Of a DNA stretch of 64,000 nt, positions 54,501 through 64,000 are shown piece after piece. The notes under the pieces were generated by a model, which was not told where the DNA came from, did no database searches, and saw only the letters and a program-made list of their open reading frames with translations. The DNA comes from Ophiura sarsii. Taxonomy: Eukaryota; Echinodermata; Ophiuroidea; Amphilepidida; Ophiuridae. Each line of letters starts with the position of its first letter. Position 1 is the stretch's first letter. Location of the stretch: the NCBI GenBank assembly GCA_035610835.1, contig JAYJML010000164.1:1-64000 (forward strand), read 5' to 3'. A program made the translations under genes and the position numbers.

Positions 54501-57205
54501 GCCAAAAATGTGATTTTTTAGCTGACTACAGGAAGCTAAAGCGACCCGACGCGAAAGGTCACGGTATAGGTCAAGGGGAAAGTGCGACTGGGAAATATGG
54601 TTTTATCTCGGTCACACAAGTGGTATTTGTCAGGAAATGTACTTGAGATGGTGAAACAATATGATCGCATGAATATGTTATAAAATGAGTTAGATTGCCA
54701 TTCGACAAACTTGGTAATTTTTCGTTATTTTCTTTATTGTCAAAACTGTATTGAAAATACGTGTAAATCGGTATGACATCAAATTTGATTAACACACGGC
54801 ATGCAAGTATCATGATGTACATGCGTGTTTGTCTCATTGTGATTGGCTTACTACAGAAATCACGACAGGAGGGGGTTAGAGATCATTATTATTCATGATA
54901 TAATTATAATAATATGTGACCCGCTCCGACGAAACCAGACATAAGTCGCACAGGATATTTCGAGATAAAGCTCGTCAAATTGAAATGGGGGGGGGGGGGG
55001 GGGGGGGGGGGGGGGTGAAAGATCTGGCGGATATCAATTTTTGTTTTTCGTCCTTTTTTGATTCTTCAATATGTATGTATACTTTAACCCTCAGTTAAAC
55101 AAAATCAAATTTATTGGTAAGGGAGGAAGTACAAAAATCATGCCTTTATTGAGGCAAACTGTGTCCTAAAGTTAAAAGTGGTGATTTGTGAACTGCTTCA
55201 ACGACGTTTGTGGAACCCGAAGCCAGTTCTTTCCACTGTTAAGCTTTCAATATCGTTAATTTTACAGTAAAAGGAAAATTCTGAAAACGTTCGCAGATAA
55301 AAAATGACTATGAGTGAGTCGAAAGGCTGATATACATGTAGCCTAGACGTGAGTACAAAATAAACCAAATATAGAATGAAAAGGGGTACTTTAAAATAAA
55401 TAATACATCATCGTCCAACCCCGCCTGAACGTTCCTCATACGGTTCTCCTACTAAAAAAGGAACCCAAGAGTATGGCGCCGCTCACATCGGCAGAGCGGT
55501 GTGGTTAGTGTTTACGTACGCACGATGTTGCTCTAAAATTCGCTTCATTGTGCACATTTGGTTGCACTTATGAAAGTTTTATGCATTTTGGAAGTACACA
55601 ACATTATTCTGATGGTAAATCTTGAACGAATCGCGATTTTAATATGTAATGTTAATGTCCGGAAGCTGATTAAAACCGGCGGTGCAGATTTGACAATAAT
55701 AAATCAATGAAGACAACACAGAGAAGTACATATCTACAGTACAGTACACTTTGGTGGACATTTAGTATATTTTATTGCGTTTTCACTTCCTCGAAAATCT
55801 GGACTACCAATTTTCGTAAATCCCGAGTCCCGCCCGAAAAACAAAATCGAGTCCCATTCCCGAAAATCCTAGCCTATGCCTATAGCCTAGGCTATGATGT
55901 ATGTAGGCCTATGGTTTACTAGGCTGAGACCATAATAATTATTATGGTCTCAGGTTATACTATTTTGATATCAGAGGAAAAGCCTATCTTATTCTCAATA
56001 TTCCCCTAAACCAATCACCTCGGTAGATGTTATTGTTACTTATTGAACTATCCAGAAGAGAACGCCAATTCGCCAACTGGTTTTTGTGGCATTACCAAAG
56101 TCAAAGTGGCGCACCATTTAAAAGGCCAAATAAAAAATAGTAGTTTCTCTTCCCCGCGCGTGCCCATCCATTTTGGCCGCCGCGGTTTTTTTTCAATTTT
56201 TTTCAATTTTTTTTCCAATTTTTTTTTCTTCACATTTTTTTTTCACATTTTTTTTCCAATTTTTTTTTCTTCTTCAATTTTTCTTTTTTGAATGTTCTCA
56301 AGATCACACTGATGTTGTAAATGGAGAACGTGTCAATATTTAAAAAAACTTAAAATCAAAGAACAACATTACAGGCAAACTGTTAATTATCAAAACATGA
56401 TACAAATTAAACTGTATCATCAGATGATATAAATAAACCGTGGGTAAAACTGGTGTTTTAAAATACCAGTGTGGTCTTCGGAACATTTGTTTGTCGTTTT
56501 TGGCTGGAACTGATTAATTTATCAAGATATTCCTGAGATCACACTGATATTTTGTAAATCTAGAATACACATCTTTTCTTATTTAGCTTTGCAGTCCTGA
56601 AAGAGAAAAAATGGAGAATAAATCCTTGTGTTATATTAAAATAAACATGTGAAATATAGCGAGCAGTTTCCAGTATGTACCCATTTTAAGGTTATAAAGC
56701 TAGTCTTAGAAAAGTGGCGGCCATTTTGAAGCAAAACATTTCCACCATGTTGGAAAAAGCGAAACCAGTTTTGGAAAAAGGGGCATTCGCCATTTTGGGA
56801 AGAAGAAAAAAAATAACCTCATCTTCTTTTTTTCACAAAGTTAGCACGAGAAACTAGTTTTATTTTTACTTGGCCTAAGATCCAGGGGCCATGGGAGTTT
56901 GGTGACCTGTAAATATTATTATTTTCATTAAATGATGCATAATTTCATAAAATAGGTGTTGTATTTTGCCATTGTTATGTACCCAAGTTATTCATCTCTG
57001 TACATATTATTTATTGAACCTTCACACAGTACAAAAGAGAACAATCATCTACCATTAGGTCGCATCATTTAATATCCAAGGTGTTAGGCAATATTTTGTT
57101 TTAATACCAGGAAGAGACTATTTCTCGATCTTATGAAATCTCAACCGAAGCATAGAAGGGCAAATGTGCTTACAAGGTGAACGGTGAATGCATAATAATA
57201 TATAT
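54501..57205. other. Intergenic, low-complexity rich, no gene recognised
   Basis: Contains a 29-base G run (54987-55015) and a T-rich CAATTTTTTTTC minisatellite at about 56185-56290. A GAGTCCCGCCCGAAAA segment near 55830 echoes CGGGCGGGACTCGATTTCCC at 54198. Reading frames are short and compositionally driven. Confidence 0.55.
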
Positions 57206-58140
57206 ACTAGGCGGTCACCCAGGGTTTGTCGGTTCTCGGGTTTGGGCGGTCACCCAGGGTTTGTCGGTTCTCGGGTTTGGTGGTTTGTAGAAGGCATGCA
57301 TAAAGCCCAATCGGACAAACTTTGAAAATTCGACCCTTAGACGACCTTTGACCCTGGACGACCCAAGAAAAGCAAAGCCGTTTTATTTTTTCCACGCTCG
57401 ACTCGTATTCGGGCTTCCCGTCACCGAGTTTAAGCCCGATCGGACAAACTTTGAAAATTCGACCCCTAGATGACCTTTGACTCCGGAAGACCCGACAAAC
57501 GCTAACCCGTTTTATTTTTGCCACGCTCGCCTCGCATCGACCGAGTTTAAGCCAGATCGGACAAACTTTAAAAATTTGACCCCTAGATCACCTTTGACCC
57601 CGGACGACCCAAGAAAAGCAAAGGCGTTTTATTTTTACCATGCTCGACTCACATTCGGGCTTCCCGTCCCCGAGTTTAAGCCCGATCGGACAAACTTTGA
57701 AAATTCGACCCTTAGACGACCTTTGACCCTGGACGACCCAAGAAAATCAAAGCCGTTTTATTTTTTCCACGCTCGACTCGTATCCGGGCTTCCCGTCACC
57801 GAGTTCAAGCCCGATCGGACAAACTTTGAAAATCGACCCCTAGACGACCTTTGACCCCGGAATACCCGACAAACGCTAACACGTTTTATTTTGGCCACGC
57901 TCGCCTCGCATCGAGCATTGTGATCACTGAGTTTAAGCACGATCCGACCAACTTCAAAAAGTTGACCCCTAGATGACCTTTGACCTCGTACGCTCTAGCG
58001 AATGCAAATTTGCTCTTGCGGGGACCGAGCTGCACCCACCCACCGAGTTTGAACGCCGCCCGACCCCGGGAAGGCGACGAAAAAGCGCGCACATATACAG
58101 ACAAACAAACAGACGGAGAGTAGCGTATTATAATATAGAT
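57206..58140. repeat. Tandem array of ~117-130 bp with TGACCTTTGACC cores
   Basis: Each unit contains CGAGTTTAAGCCCGATCGGA, CAAACTTTGAAAATTCGACC, TAGACGACCTTTGACCC and CCACGCTCG. Spacing of CAAACTTTGAAAATTCGACC is about 117-130 bp over five to six units. It starts with ATATACTAGGCGGTCACCCA and ends ACAGACAAACAAACAGACGG then AGTAGCGTATTATAATATAG. TGACCTTTGACC is the complement of a GGTCAAAGGTCA direct repeat. Short frames on both strands reflect the repeats. Confidence 0.85.
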
Positions 58141-58225
58141 AATTCTTGTTTCATGTAAGGTATAATATGGATTTGAGCTTTGCATCATTTGTTATATGCT
58201 GGACAGATTATAGTGGTTTACAATA

Positions 58226-59114
58226 TGAAGAGGTTTTTTTGCAAAAGGGCCTGCATCCACTTTGGCTCTTATTGAGAAAAAGTCAAAAAAACTGTTTCTA
58301 AATATTCAAGTTGAGCAATTGAAAAACTGAATGGATTATGAAAGAGTTACACTACATACTAATTTAAATTGAAATACATTCCAAATGTGCTAGTTTTCAA
58401 AAACAAACAAAAAATCATGTTTACATTTTTTGAAAATTTGGATGTAGGCCTAGGCCCTTTTGCAACAAAACTCCATCTGTTTGTACATAGAGAAAAAATA
58501 CCACACAAAAAAAATCATTTATTTTAATCATTTAAAAAAAATAAGTTTGATATAGAAATGTATAGGTCACAATCATATGTTTCAAGGAAATAAAGTCATT
58601 TTTTTCTTCAAAAAGACCTACATCTCATTGTAAGCAGCCATTGAAGTTGTTGTTTTGTTGCAAAAGGGCCTGTATCCCGATTTAATTCTGGACACAGGCC
58701 CTTTTGCAACAAAACAACCAGGGTTGTTACTAGCCACATTTTAGTGCCGGCTAAAATCTCACACATTATTGGCACGCTCTGGCATTCTCAGCCATTTTGT
58801 GGTATTTGATGTACATTTCCTCAATTTTGGAGTCTTTAGTGCTGATTAATTTGCCTGAAAATTGCAGTGAGTGCCGGTTGTTTAGCCTTTAGTGGCGGTC
58901 GCTACCGACCAGCCCCGACCAGTGTAGCTACATCCCTGAAAACAACAATTTCAATGGCTGTTTACAATGAGCAAAAAATGACTTTTTGAAAAATGTCTTT
59001 TTGAAAAAAAATGTCTTTGTTTCCTTGAAACATAAGATTTTTCCCTATACATTTCTATATCAAACTCATTTTTGAAAAAAATGCACCATAGCCCTTTTGC
59101 AACAAAGCTCTTCA
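58226..59114. mobile_element. Foldback element A with GCAAAAGGGCC motifs
   Basis: TGAAGAGGTTTTTTTGCAAA at the left corresponds to the complement of TTTTGCAACAAAGCTCTTCA at the right, and TA flanks both ends (58224-58225, 59115-59116). An inner 25-bp perfect pair (58648-58672, 58694-58718) surrounds a short loop. Its left half is closely repeated in element B, so the two are members of one family. No transposase. Confidence 0.8.
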
Positions 59115-59117
59115 TAA

Positions 59118-59646
59118 TGAAGAGGTTTTTTGCAAAAGGGCCTTTATCTCCCCTTTGGCTCTTATTGAGAAAAAGTCAAAAAAATGTTTCTAAATATTCA
59201 AGTTGAGCAATTGAAAAACTGAATGGATTATGAAAGAGGTACACTACATACTAATTGAAATTGAAATAAATTTAAAATGTGCTAGTTTTCAATTTTTTTA
59301 AAATCATGTTTACATTTTGTGAAAATCTGGATGTAGGCCCTTTTGCAACAAAACTCCATCTGTTTGTACATGGAGAAAAAAACCCACACAAAAAAAATCA
59401 TTTATTTTATTCATTTAAAAAAAAGAAGTTTGATATAGAAATGTATAGGTCACAATCATATGTTTCAAGGAAATAAAGTCATTTTTTACAAAAAGACCTA
59501 CATCTCATTGTAAACAGTGAGATGGAGGTCTTTTTGAAAAAAATGACCTTGTTTCCTTGAAACATATGATTTTCCCCTATACATTTCTATATTTAACTCA
59601 TTTTTGAAAAAAATGCACCATAGCCCTTTTGCAACAAAGCTCTTCA
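59118..59646. mobile_element. Foldback element B, adjacent to element A
   Basis: Starts TGAAGAGGTTTTTTGCAAAA and ends TTTTGCAACAAAGCTCTTCA, followed by TA (59647-59648). It has the same order as A (CTTATTGAGAAAAAGTCAAA, TGGATTATGAAAGAG, ATGTTTACATTTTGTGAAAA) but lacks A's central ~360 bp. The two elements abut with only TAA between them. Confidence 0.8.
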
Positions 59647-59648
59647 TA

Positions 59649-60329
59649 TATAGACATGTGTTATGAGTTATGAATTTTCCCAAATTCTCAGCTGTAGTGA
59701 GCTTCTGCATCATTGATGCTCTCGTTTTCTTTTTTTCCACTTTTTTGGCCATTTTTGGTTAAAATTTCAATAATACAGCTTTAGAAGAAAAAATGAGAAA
59801 ATCGGGACTTGATTAGTGTCTTAATAGTATATGTTGTGCTCTCTGAAGAGTTGACATTATGTTCTGATATTTGGGGTGAATTGTTTCATGAAAGACGACA
59901 AAACGGGGCTAATAACTCCACACATTTTCTGATTGGATACGGAACTTATTCACTTGTTTCACGGTAACTTAAAGAAGGTTCAAGAAGAATGTACAGCAAA
60001 ATATCTCACTTACTGTTCAAATGCTTTAATGCTGGTTACCTTAATCTATACAACGATGTCTTTATCACAGTCATAGGTCCCATTATCGGCCGTAAATTGT
60101 GGTGTAAAAGACGATATGACCACCCGTTCGTTCGCTCATGTGCGCAGCCATCTTATTTACCCACAATCCATTGCGTGTTAAAGGGGTAACACAACTTTGG
60201 TCAATTAAGGGTGTTCCTATGGCTAGAAAAAAATCTTGATATTCAATTATAAGGTAGAGCTGGTTTAGTACAACAAAAAACGTCTTTACTGGAAGTGAAT
60301 CGGGTGTACGGTTCAACAGATATAACCAT
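59649..60329. other. Intergenic, no gene recognised
   Basis: AT-rich; overlapping short frames on opposite strands near 60000-60310 show no domain. Confidence 0.5.
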
Positions 60330-61015
60330 TTGAAGTCATTTAGAATTCTTTTGTTTTGTATTGTTTTTCGGCCAACAGAGGGCAGTCTATTTTCTTTTGT
60401 TTTTTATTGTTTTTTTGACTCCCTAGGTAAAATGTTCTATGAAAATTTATTTTTTTGTTTTTGCTCTAAATATTTATTAAAAACTCCTATAGACTCCCGC
60501 AGCACAGGAAATAAGGAGAGTAGTATTATAATTAACCAACATATACACCAAGTGGTAATACAATTAAGAAAGTGCATGAACTTGAAAAAATTAATTAAGT
60601 GCATTAATTAGCCTCATTTTTCATTGACCTAAAGCTTCCTTAGCTTCCTAAGTATAATTAATTATGCAGATGTCTTACAGCCTCCCGCAGCACAGGAAAG
60701 TTTCTAAAAACTATAATTAATTAGCTCCCAAAATTCCAGCTTTGTAGCATTTATACTTTTCTTGTAAAAATTAATTAAACATTTTTGCATAAATTAATTA
60801 TTTTGCTAGGGGGTCAAAAAAACAATAAGAAACAATAGAAATGAACGCTTCAATTTTGCTTCATTTTTGACAATTAAATTGTCATATCTAGAAAACCGTA
60901 CCTCCGATCAAGCTCAAATTTCAGATTATTGTGGAACTCAGCAAGCTCTATTAAGATATCAAATAAAAAATAAAAAAATAAAAAAATAACCATAGAAACA
61001 ACCTTAAAGGAGATA
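60330..61015 (+). repeat. Dispersed repeat related to 20031-20310
   Basis: The left part (TTTTGTTTTGTATTGTTTTT, CCAACAGAGGGCAGTCTATT, GACTCCCTAGGTAAAAT) is the inverse of about 20070-20160. The right part (CCTCCGATCAAGCTCAAATT, GTGGAACTCAGCAAGCTCTA) is in direct orientation to 20210-20280. Between them, CTCCCGCAGCACAGGAAA occurs twice (about 60496 and 60682). Confidence 0.68.
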
Positions 61016-62261
61016 TTCAAATTTAAAATCACAACAAAACCTGATTTGGACACTACATTCCGGCCCCAATTGCACAAATAACCAAGTAGGGCGATTAAAA
61101 CATAATGTGAGTAAATCAGGCAGTATCCCCTAAGGGAGCATGCAACTAATTAGCTCCCCATAGGCTTTATACACAAATGTCGGCCTATTAAAACCGCTCT
61201 ATTTCAAAACTCCACGGATCAATTTTTGTGAAAATTTGCAATCTTATGCCATAAACGCTTATTTATAACATATCTGAAAATCAAGGAAAGTTATCCGTCA
61301 AATTTTTCAGTAAATGCCGCTGAATCGGGAAGTATTAATTTCATCACCTAATTTTCAGTCCTCAGGCCGGGATGCACAAATGGCGGTAAATCGAGGGATA
61401 AAATTATAATCAAGCTCAAATCATCCCGTTTCTTTTACAAACTTCACGTACATATTCCACACAACACATACATGCAACATTCAAGAGGACAGTGCCAGCT
61501 AATGTGTCGATCTCGCACACTTTTTGTGCTTGATAGGAACTATTGCTGTACTCAATTTTTTGCCGGAAGTGGATTTCTAGACTGAATTAGTTGTGTGCGC
61601 CCTTAAGTAAGACTCTTATAATATTGTACTCAAATCTATCAATTTGTAAACAGTTGATTTCACATGAAGAAATAAGTGGAGGTTAAGTTTTATAACTGAT
61701 TTTATTGAGCAAGCCAAGAGGTACACCTAAACCTAACAGAGTATTTAATGGAGCCTTGTGTGTGACCCCCTCTGATAAGTGGTAGCTTATAAATAGCGCC
61801 CTCGCTTGTTTTGGGTTCACATAGCCACTATCATCATGGCTGTTTGCACAGAGGCTCCATGGGTCTCTTCTGTACATCAGTAAACTGAAGCCTGATCTCT
61901 GATTTCAGGTTTTGTATTACATGTAGTTACTGAGTTTAGGAATAATTTAGATACATTTTTCGAACCATGGTGTTTGAGCTCCGTAGCTTTCGAGGTCATC
62001 ACGACCCCTTCATTCAGCGTAGTGTTTACTTCCCTCCCACCTGTCACATGACCACCTTTTGGGCGATCACATGACACTGTGCAGCCGCACATTTCTGCAC
62101 CCTTACATTACTGGCTCAAGGTATTTTGACTGCATAATTCTGCTCCCTTGTACTGACTATGCCTGCCTAAACACTGGTTTTCTCCTGCAGCTGCATAGTA
62201 TCAGGCCTGGTGCTAGGCTCTTGATTTGCTACCTAGTCAGTCCTGTACATTCAGTCATACA
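61016..62261. other. Intergenic, no gene recognised
   Basis: No array, inverted pair or domain-bearing frame identified. Confidence 0.5.
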
Positions 62262-63080
62262 ATGACCAATTGCAACCATTATTATGCAGTTCGAATCTTC
62301 CATCCCATACTTGCAATGCATTGGTAAACACCTATTATTCTGCACATTATGTCACTGAAGTGAACTTGGCCCGACCAAGTTTATTCGAACTTGGTCGATT
62401 TGGTTACCTGCCTCTTTAACACATTTAAAGCCTACGCACGAATCCACTAAAGGCATGTGCTAATACGCCGATGTGTAGCGACCGCACGTGTAGCGTGCAC
62501 AAAATGTAGGCGAGACTCGAGACTAATTTTGGGTTTAATTAATTACGATCGACATCCGGGTCATGGGTCATGGTCATTTGTGTTAAAAATGGCGAAGGGT
62601 TCCAGGAGCACACGTTTTGTGACGCGAAATGAAAACGAATTTCCAGGAATTAGTCCGACAGTTCTGCAACGCGAAGAAGCACCAATACAAGTGTGTCTAT
62701 CTGTATAAATGGGGACGTTCCTGGCCTAAAAAAATGGCGATCGTCAAAGTGTTGTACTGTAACTTGTAAGTCAATGTAAGCTTTACATAAGCTTTACATA
62801 AACAACAGGTGTTGTTTTTAATGTTGAAAACAGACGATCGGCGAAATATGTCTTTTGAATTTATTGCTAACTGTAAAACTTGAACTTGTTACGTGTTTGG
62901 AATTTGTTTTGGAGCTTTTGTTCTGTCATTCTGTTATTGTACCAGAAATGTTGGAACAGTTTGGAAAGTAGGCCTTCAGGCTACAGACTATTACTTTTTT
63001 TAGTACAGTGTTATTCATTTATCTGACAGGCTCAAGTAATTTCTCGAGTATCGAGTCAGATTCTCACTGCATAATAATGA

Positions 63081-63211
63081 TAAAATTGGACAGATTTTTT
63101 CGCATGATACACAAATATATTGGTCTCGCTATGAGTTTTAAAAATATTATTTTTTAAAACTCATAGCTCGACCAATATCTTTGTGTATCACGCTCAATCC
63201 ATCCAATTTTA
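63081..63211. repeat. 131-bp hairpin next to the second AGGTCA array
   Basis: TAAAATTGGACAGATTTTTT through CTATGAGTTTTAAAA pairs with TTTTAAAACTCATAG through ATCCAATTTTA, with gaps, and GATACACAAATAT/ATCTTTGTGTATC in the middle of the arms. It lies directly before CAAACTCGGGTCATAG, where the array resumes, and an isolated array phrase (CATACAATGACCAATTGCAA) lies at about 62258, so the 62.3-63.2 kb DNA was probably inserted into the array. Confidence 0.75.
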
Positions 63212-63214
63212 TAT

Positions 63215-63890
63215 CAAACTCGGGTCATAGATGCAACATGGAAACCTTCATATGTTAATGAGGTTAAAGGTCACATACCAAGGTCAAAAGGTCATCTGAG
63301 GTCAAGATGTAAAAGTGGCTGCATATATGAAAAATTGATTACATTTGTCCATTTCTTTTCCATACAATGACCAATTGCAACCAAACTTCGGTCATACATG
63401 TAGATGCATCATTGAAACCTTCATACGTTAATGAGGTCAAAGGTCACATACCAAGGTCAAAGATCATCTGAGGTCAAGATGTAAAAGTGGCTGAATATGT
63501 AAAATTGATTACATTTGTCCATTTCTTTTCCAATGACCAATTGCAACCAAACTCGGGTCATAGATGCAACATGAAAACCTTTATATGTTAATGAGGTCAA
63601 AGGTCACACACCAAGGTCAAAGGTCATCTGAGGTCAAGATGTAAAATTGGCTGCATATGTAAAATTGATTACATTATAAACAGGTGAAGTACAATTGTAA
63701 CCAAACTCCAGGATGTTTATTTATTTACATAATATAATGTTTACTTATGTCTTTAACAGGGAGGCTATATACTATGTCCTCTTTCTTTCTAGTTGCCTGA
63801 TGCCTGTGGTTTGAGAGCCACCTTGTTTTTAATCTACCCATATAAACGGACGACCTATTTGGGACCGCTGTCCCTATTTTTAATTAGAGT
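63215..63890 (+). mobile_element. Second copy of the 170-bp AGGTCA array and its right end
   Basis: GTCCATTTCTTTTCC at 63347 and 63517 gives the 170-bp period again. The AGGTCA block is present in three units, one with AAAAGGTCA and one with AGATCA variants. The right part matches 46660-46840, through GGTTTGAGAGCCACCTTGTT and ACGGACGACCTATTTGGGAC. The left terminus TAGGTCGTCCGT was not found nearby. Confidence 0.85.
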
Positions 63891-63983
63891 AGAGGAAAAA
63901 AAACTGTCTCGAATATACCCTATAATAAAAGAGTTAGATTATAGGGAGGCTAGCCTTTCATAAAGATACTAGCCTAGGGATTT

Positions 63984-63998
63984 GTCGTCGTCGTCGTT
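63984..63998 (+). repeat. GTC trinucleotide microsatellite
   Basis: Five consecutive GTC units near the window edge; too short to say more. Confidence 0.8.
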
Positions 63999-64000
63999 CT

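Noticed and set aside
62589..62708. Short frame starting ATGGCGAAGGGTTCC as a possible first exon
   Set aside because: About 40 codons from its internal ATG, no recognisable domain, and no convincing splice donor at its end.

Overview
This window is metazoan nuclear DNA that is almost entirely transposon-derived. The evidence is one spliced-type exon with AG/GT borders and phase 1-1 symmetry, an intact APE-type non-LTR retrotransposon, a DIRS-like tyrosine recombinase remnant, many short non-autonomous DNA transposons with TA, TTAA or 8-bp target duplications, long homopolymer G and A runs, and no operon-like coding. The 2A-like motif in the retrotransposon, the DIRS-like recombinase and the style of the repeats fit a marine invertebrate deuterostome such as an echinoderm, but that placement is an inference of modest confidence. 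No rRNA gene, CRISPR array or bacterial gene was seen.

Layout. 0-9 kb: GC-rich duplicated blocks (421-870 and 1571-1990), a 120-150 bp tandem array (2540-2960), a degenerate array with GCGCGAAGCGCG-type cores, a three-copy ~587-bp tandem repeat (6734-8110) and hAT-like fragments. 9-20 kb: a clean hAT-type MITE (9381-9705), a terminal-inverted-repeat element (13025-13346), a tRNA-like SINE head, a 236-bp hairpin, an exact 124-bp palindrome (14569-14692), an exact 34-bp palindrome, and another GCGCGAAGCGCG array. 20-27.4 kb: a piggyBac-like MITE, a 1.1-kb mariner-like element, and a 4.7-kb foldback element carrying 13 copies of a 15-bp motif. 27.5-38.5 kb: a DIRS-like recombinase pseudogene, two further MITEs, and the only long intact coding sequence: a CR1/jockey-like retrotransposon (33087-37121, 1106 codons) with a 2A-like peptide motif.

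39.3-50.4 kb is a nested structure. A mariner-like foldback element of about 1.2 kb has been expanded to 11 kb by three insertions, one of which carries two further elements. The inserts hold tandem arrays of 109, 170, 150 and 211 bp units; the 170-bp array is built on AGGTCA half-sites. 50429-50794 is a fibronectin type III exon, the only good candidate for a host gene. 51.1-54.5 kb is another giant foldback. 57.2-64 kb holds a ~130-bp tandem array, two adjacent foldbacks joined at a TA, and a second copy of the AGGTCA array.

The strongest general signal is architectural. At least three unrelated foldback elements repeat their own 15-19 bp motif many times internally in both orientations, and several array-bearing elements carry nuclear-receptor-like AGGTCA direct repeats.
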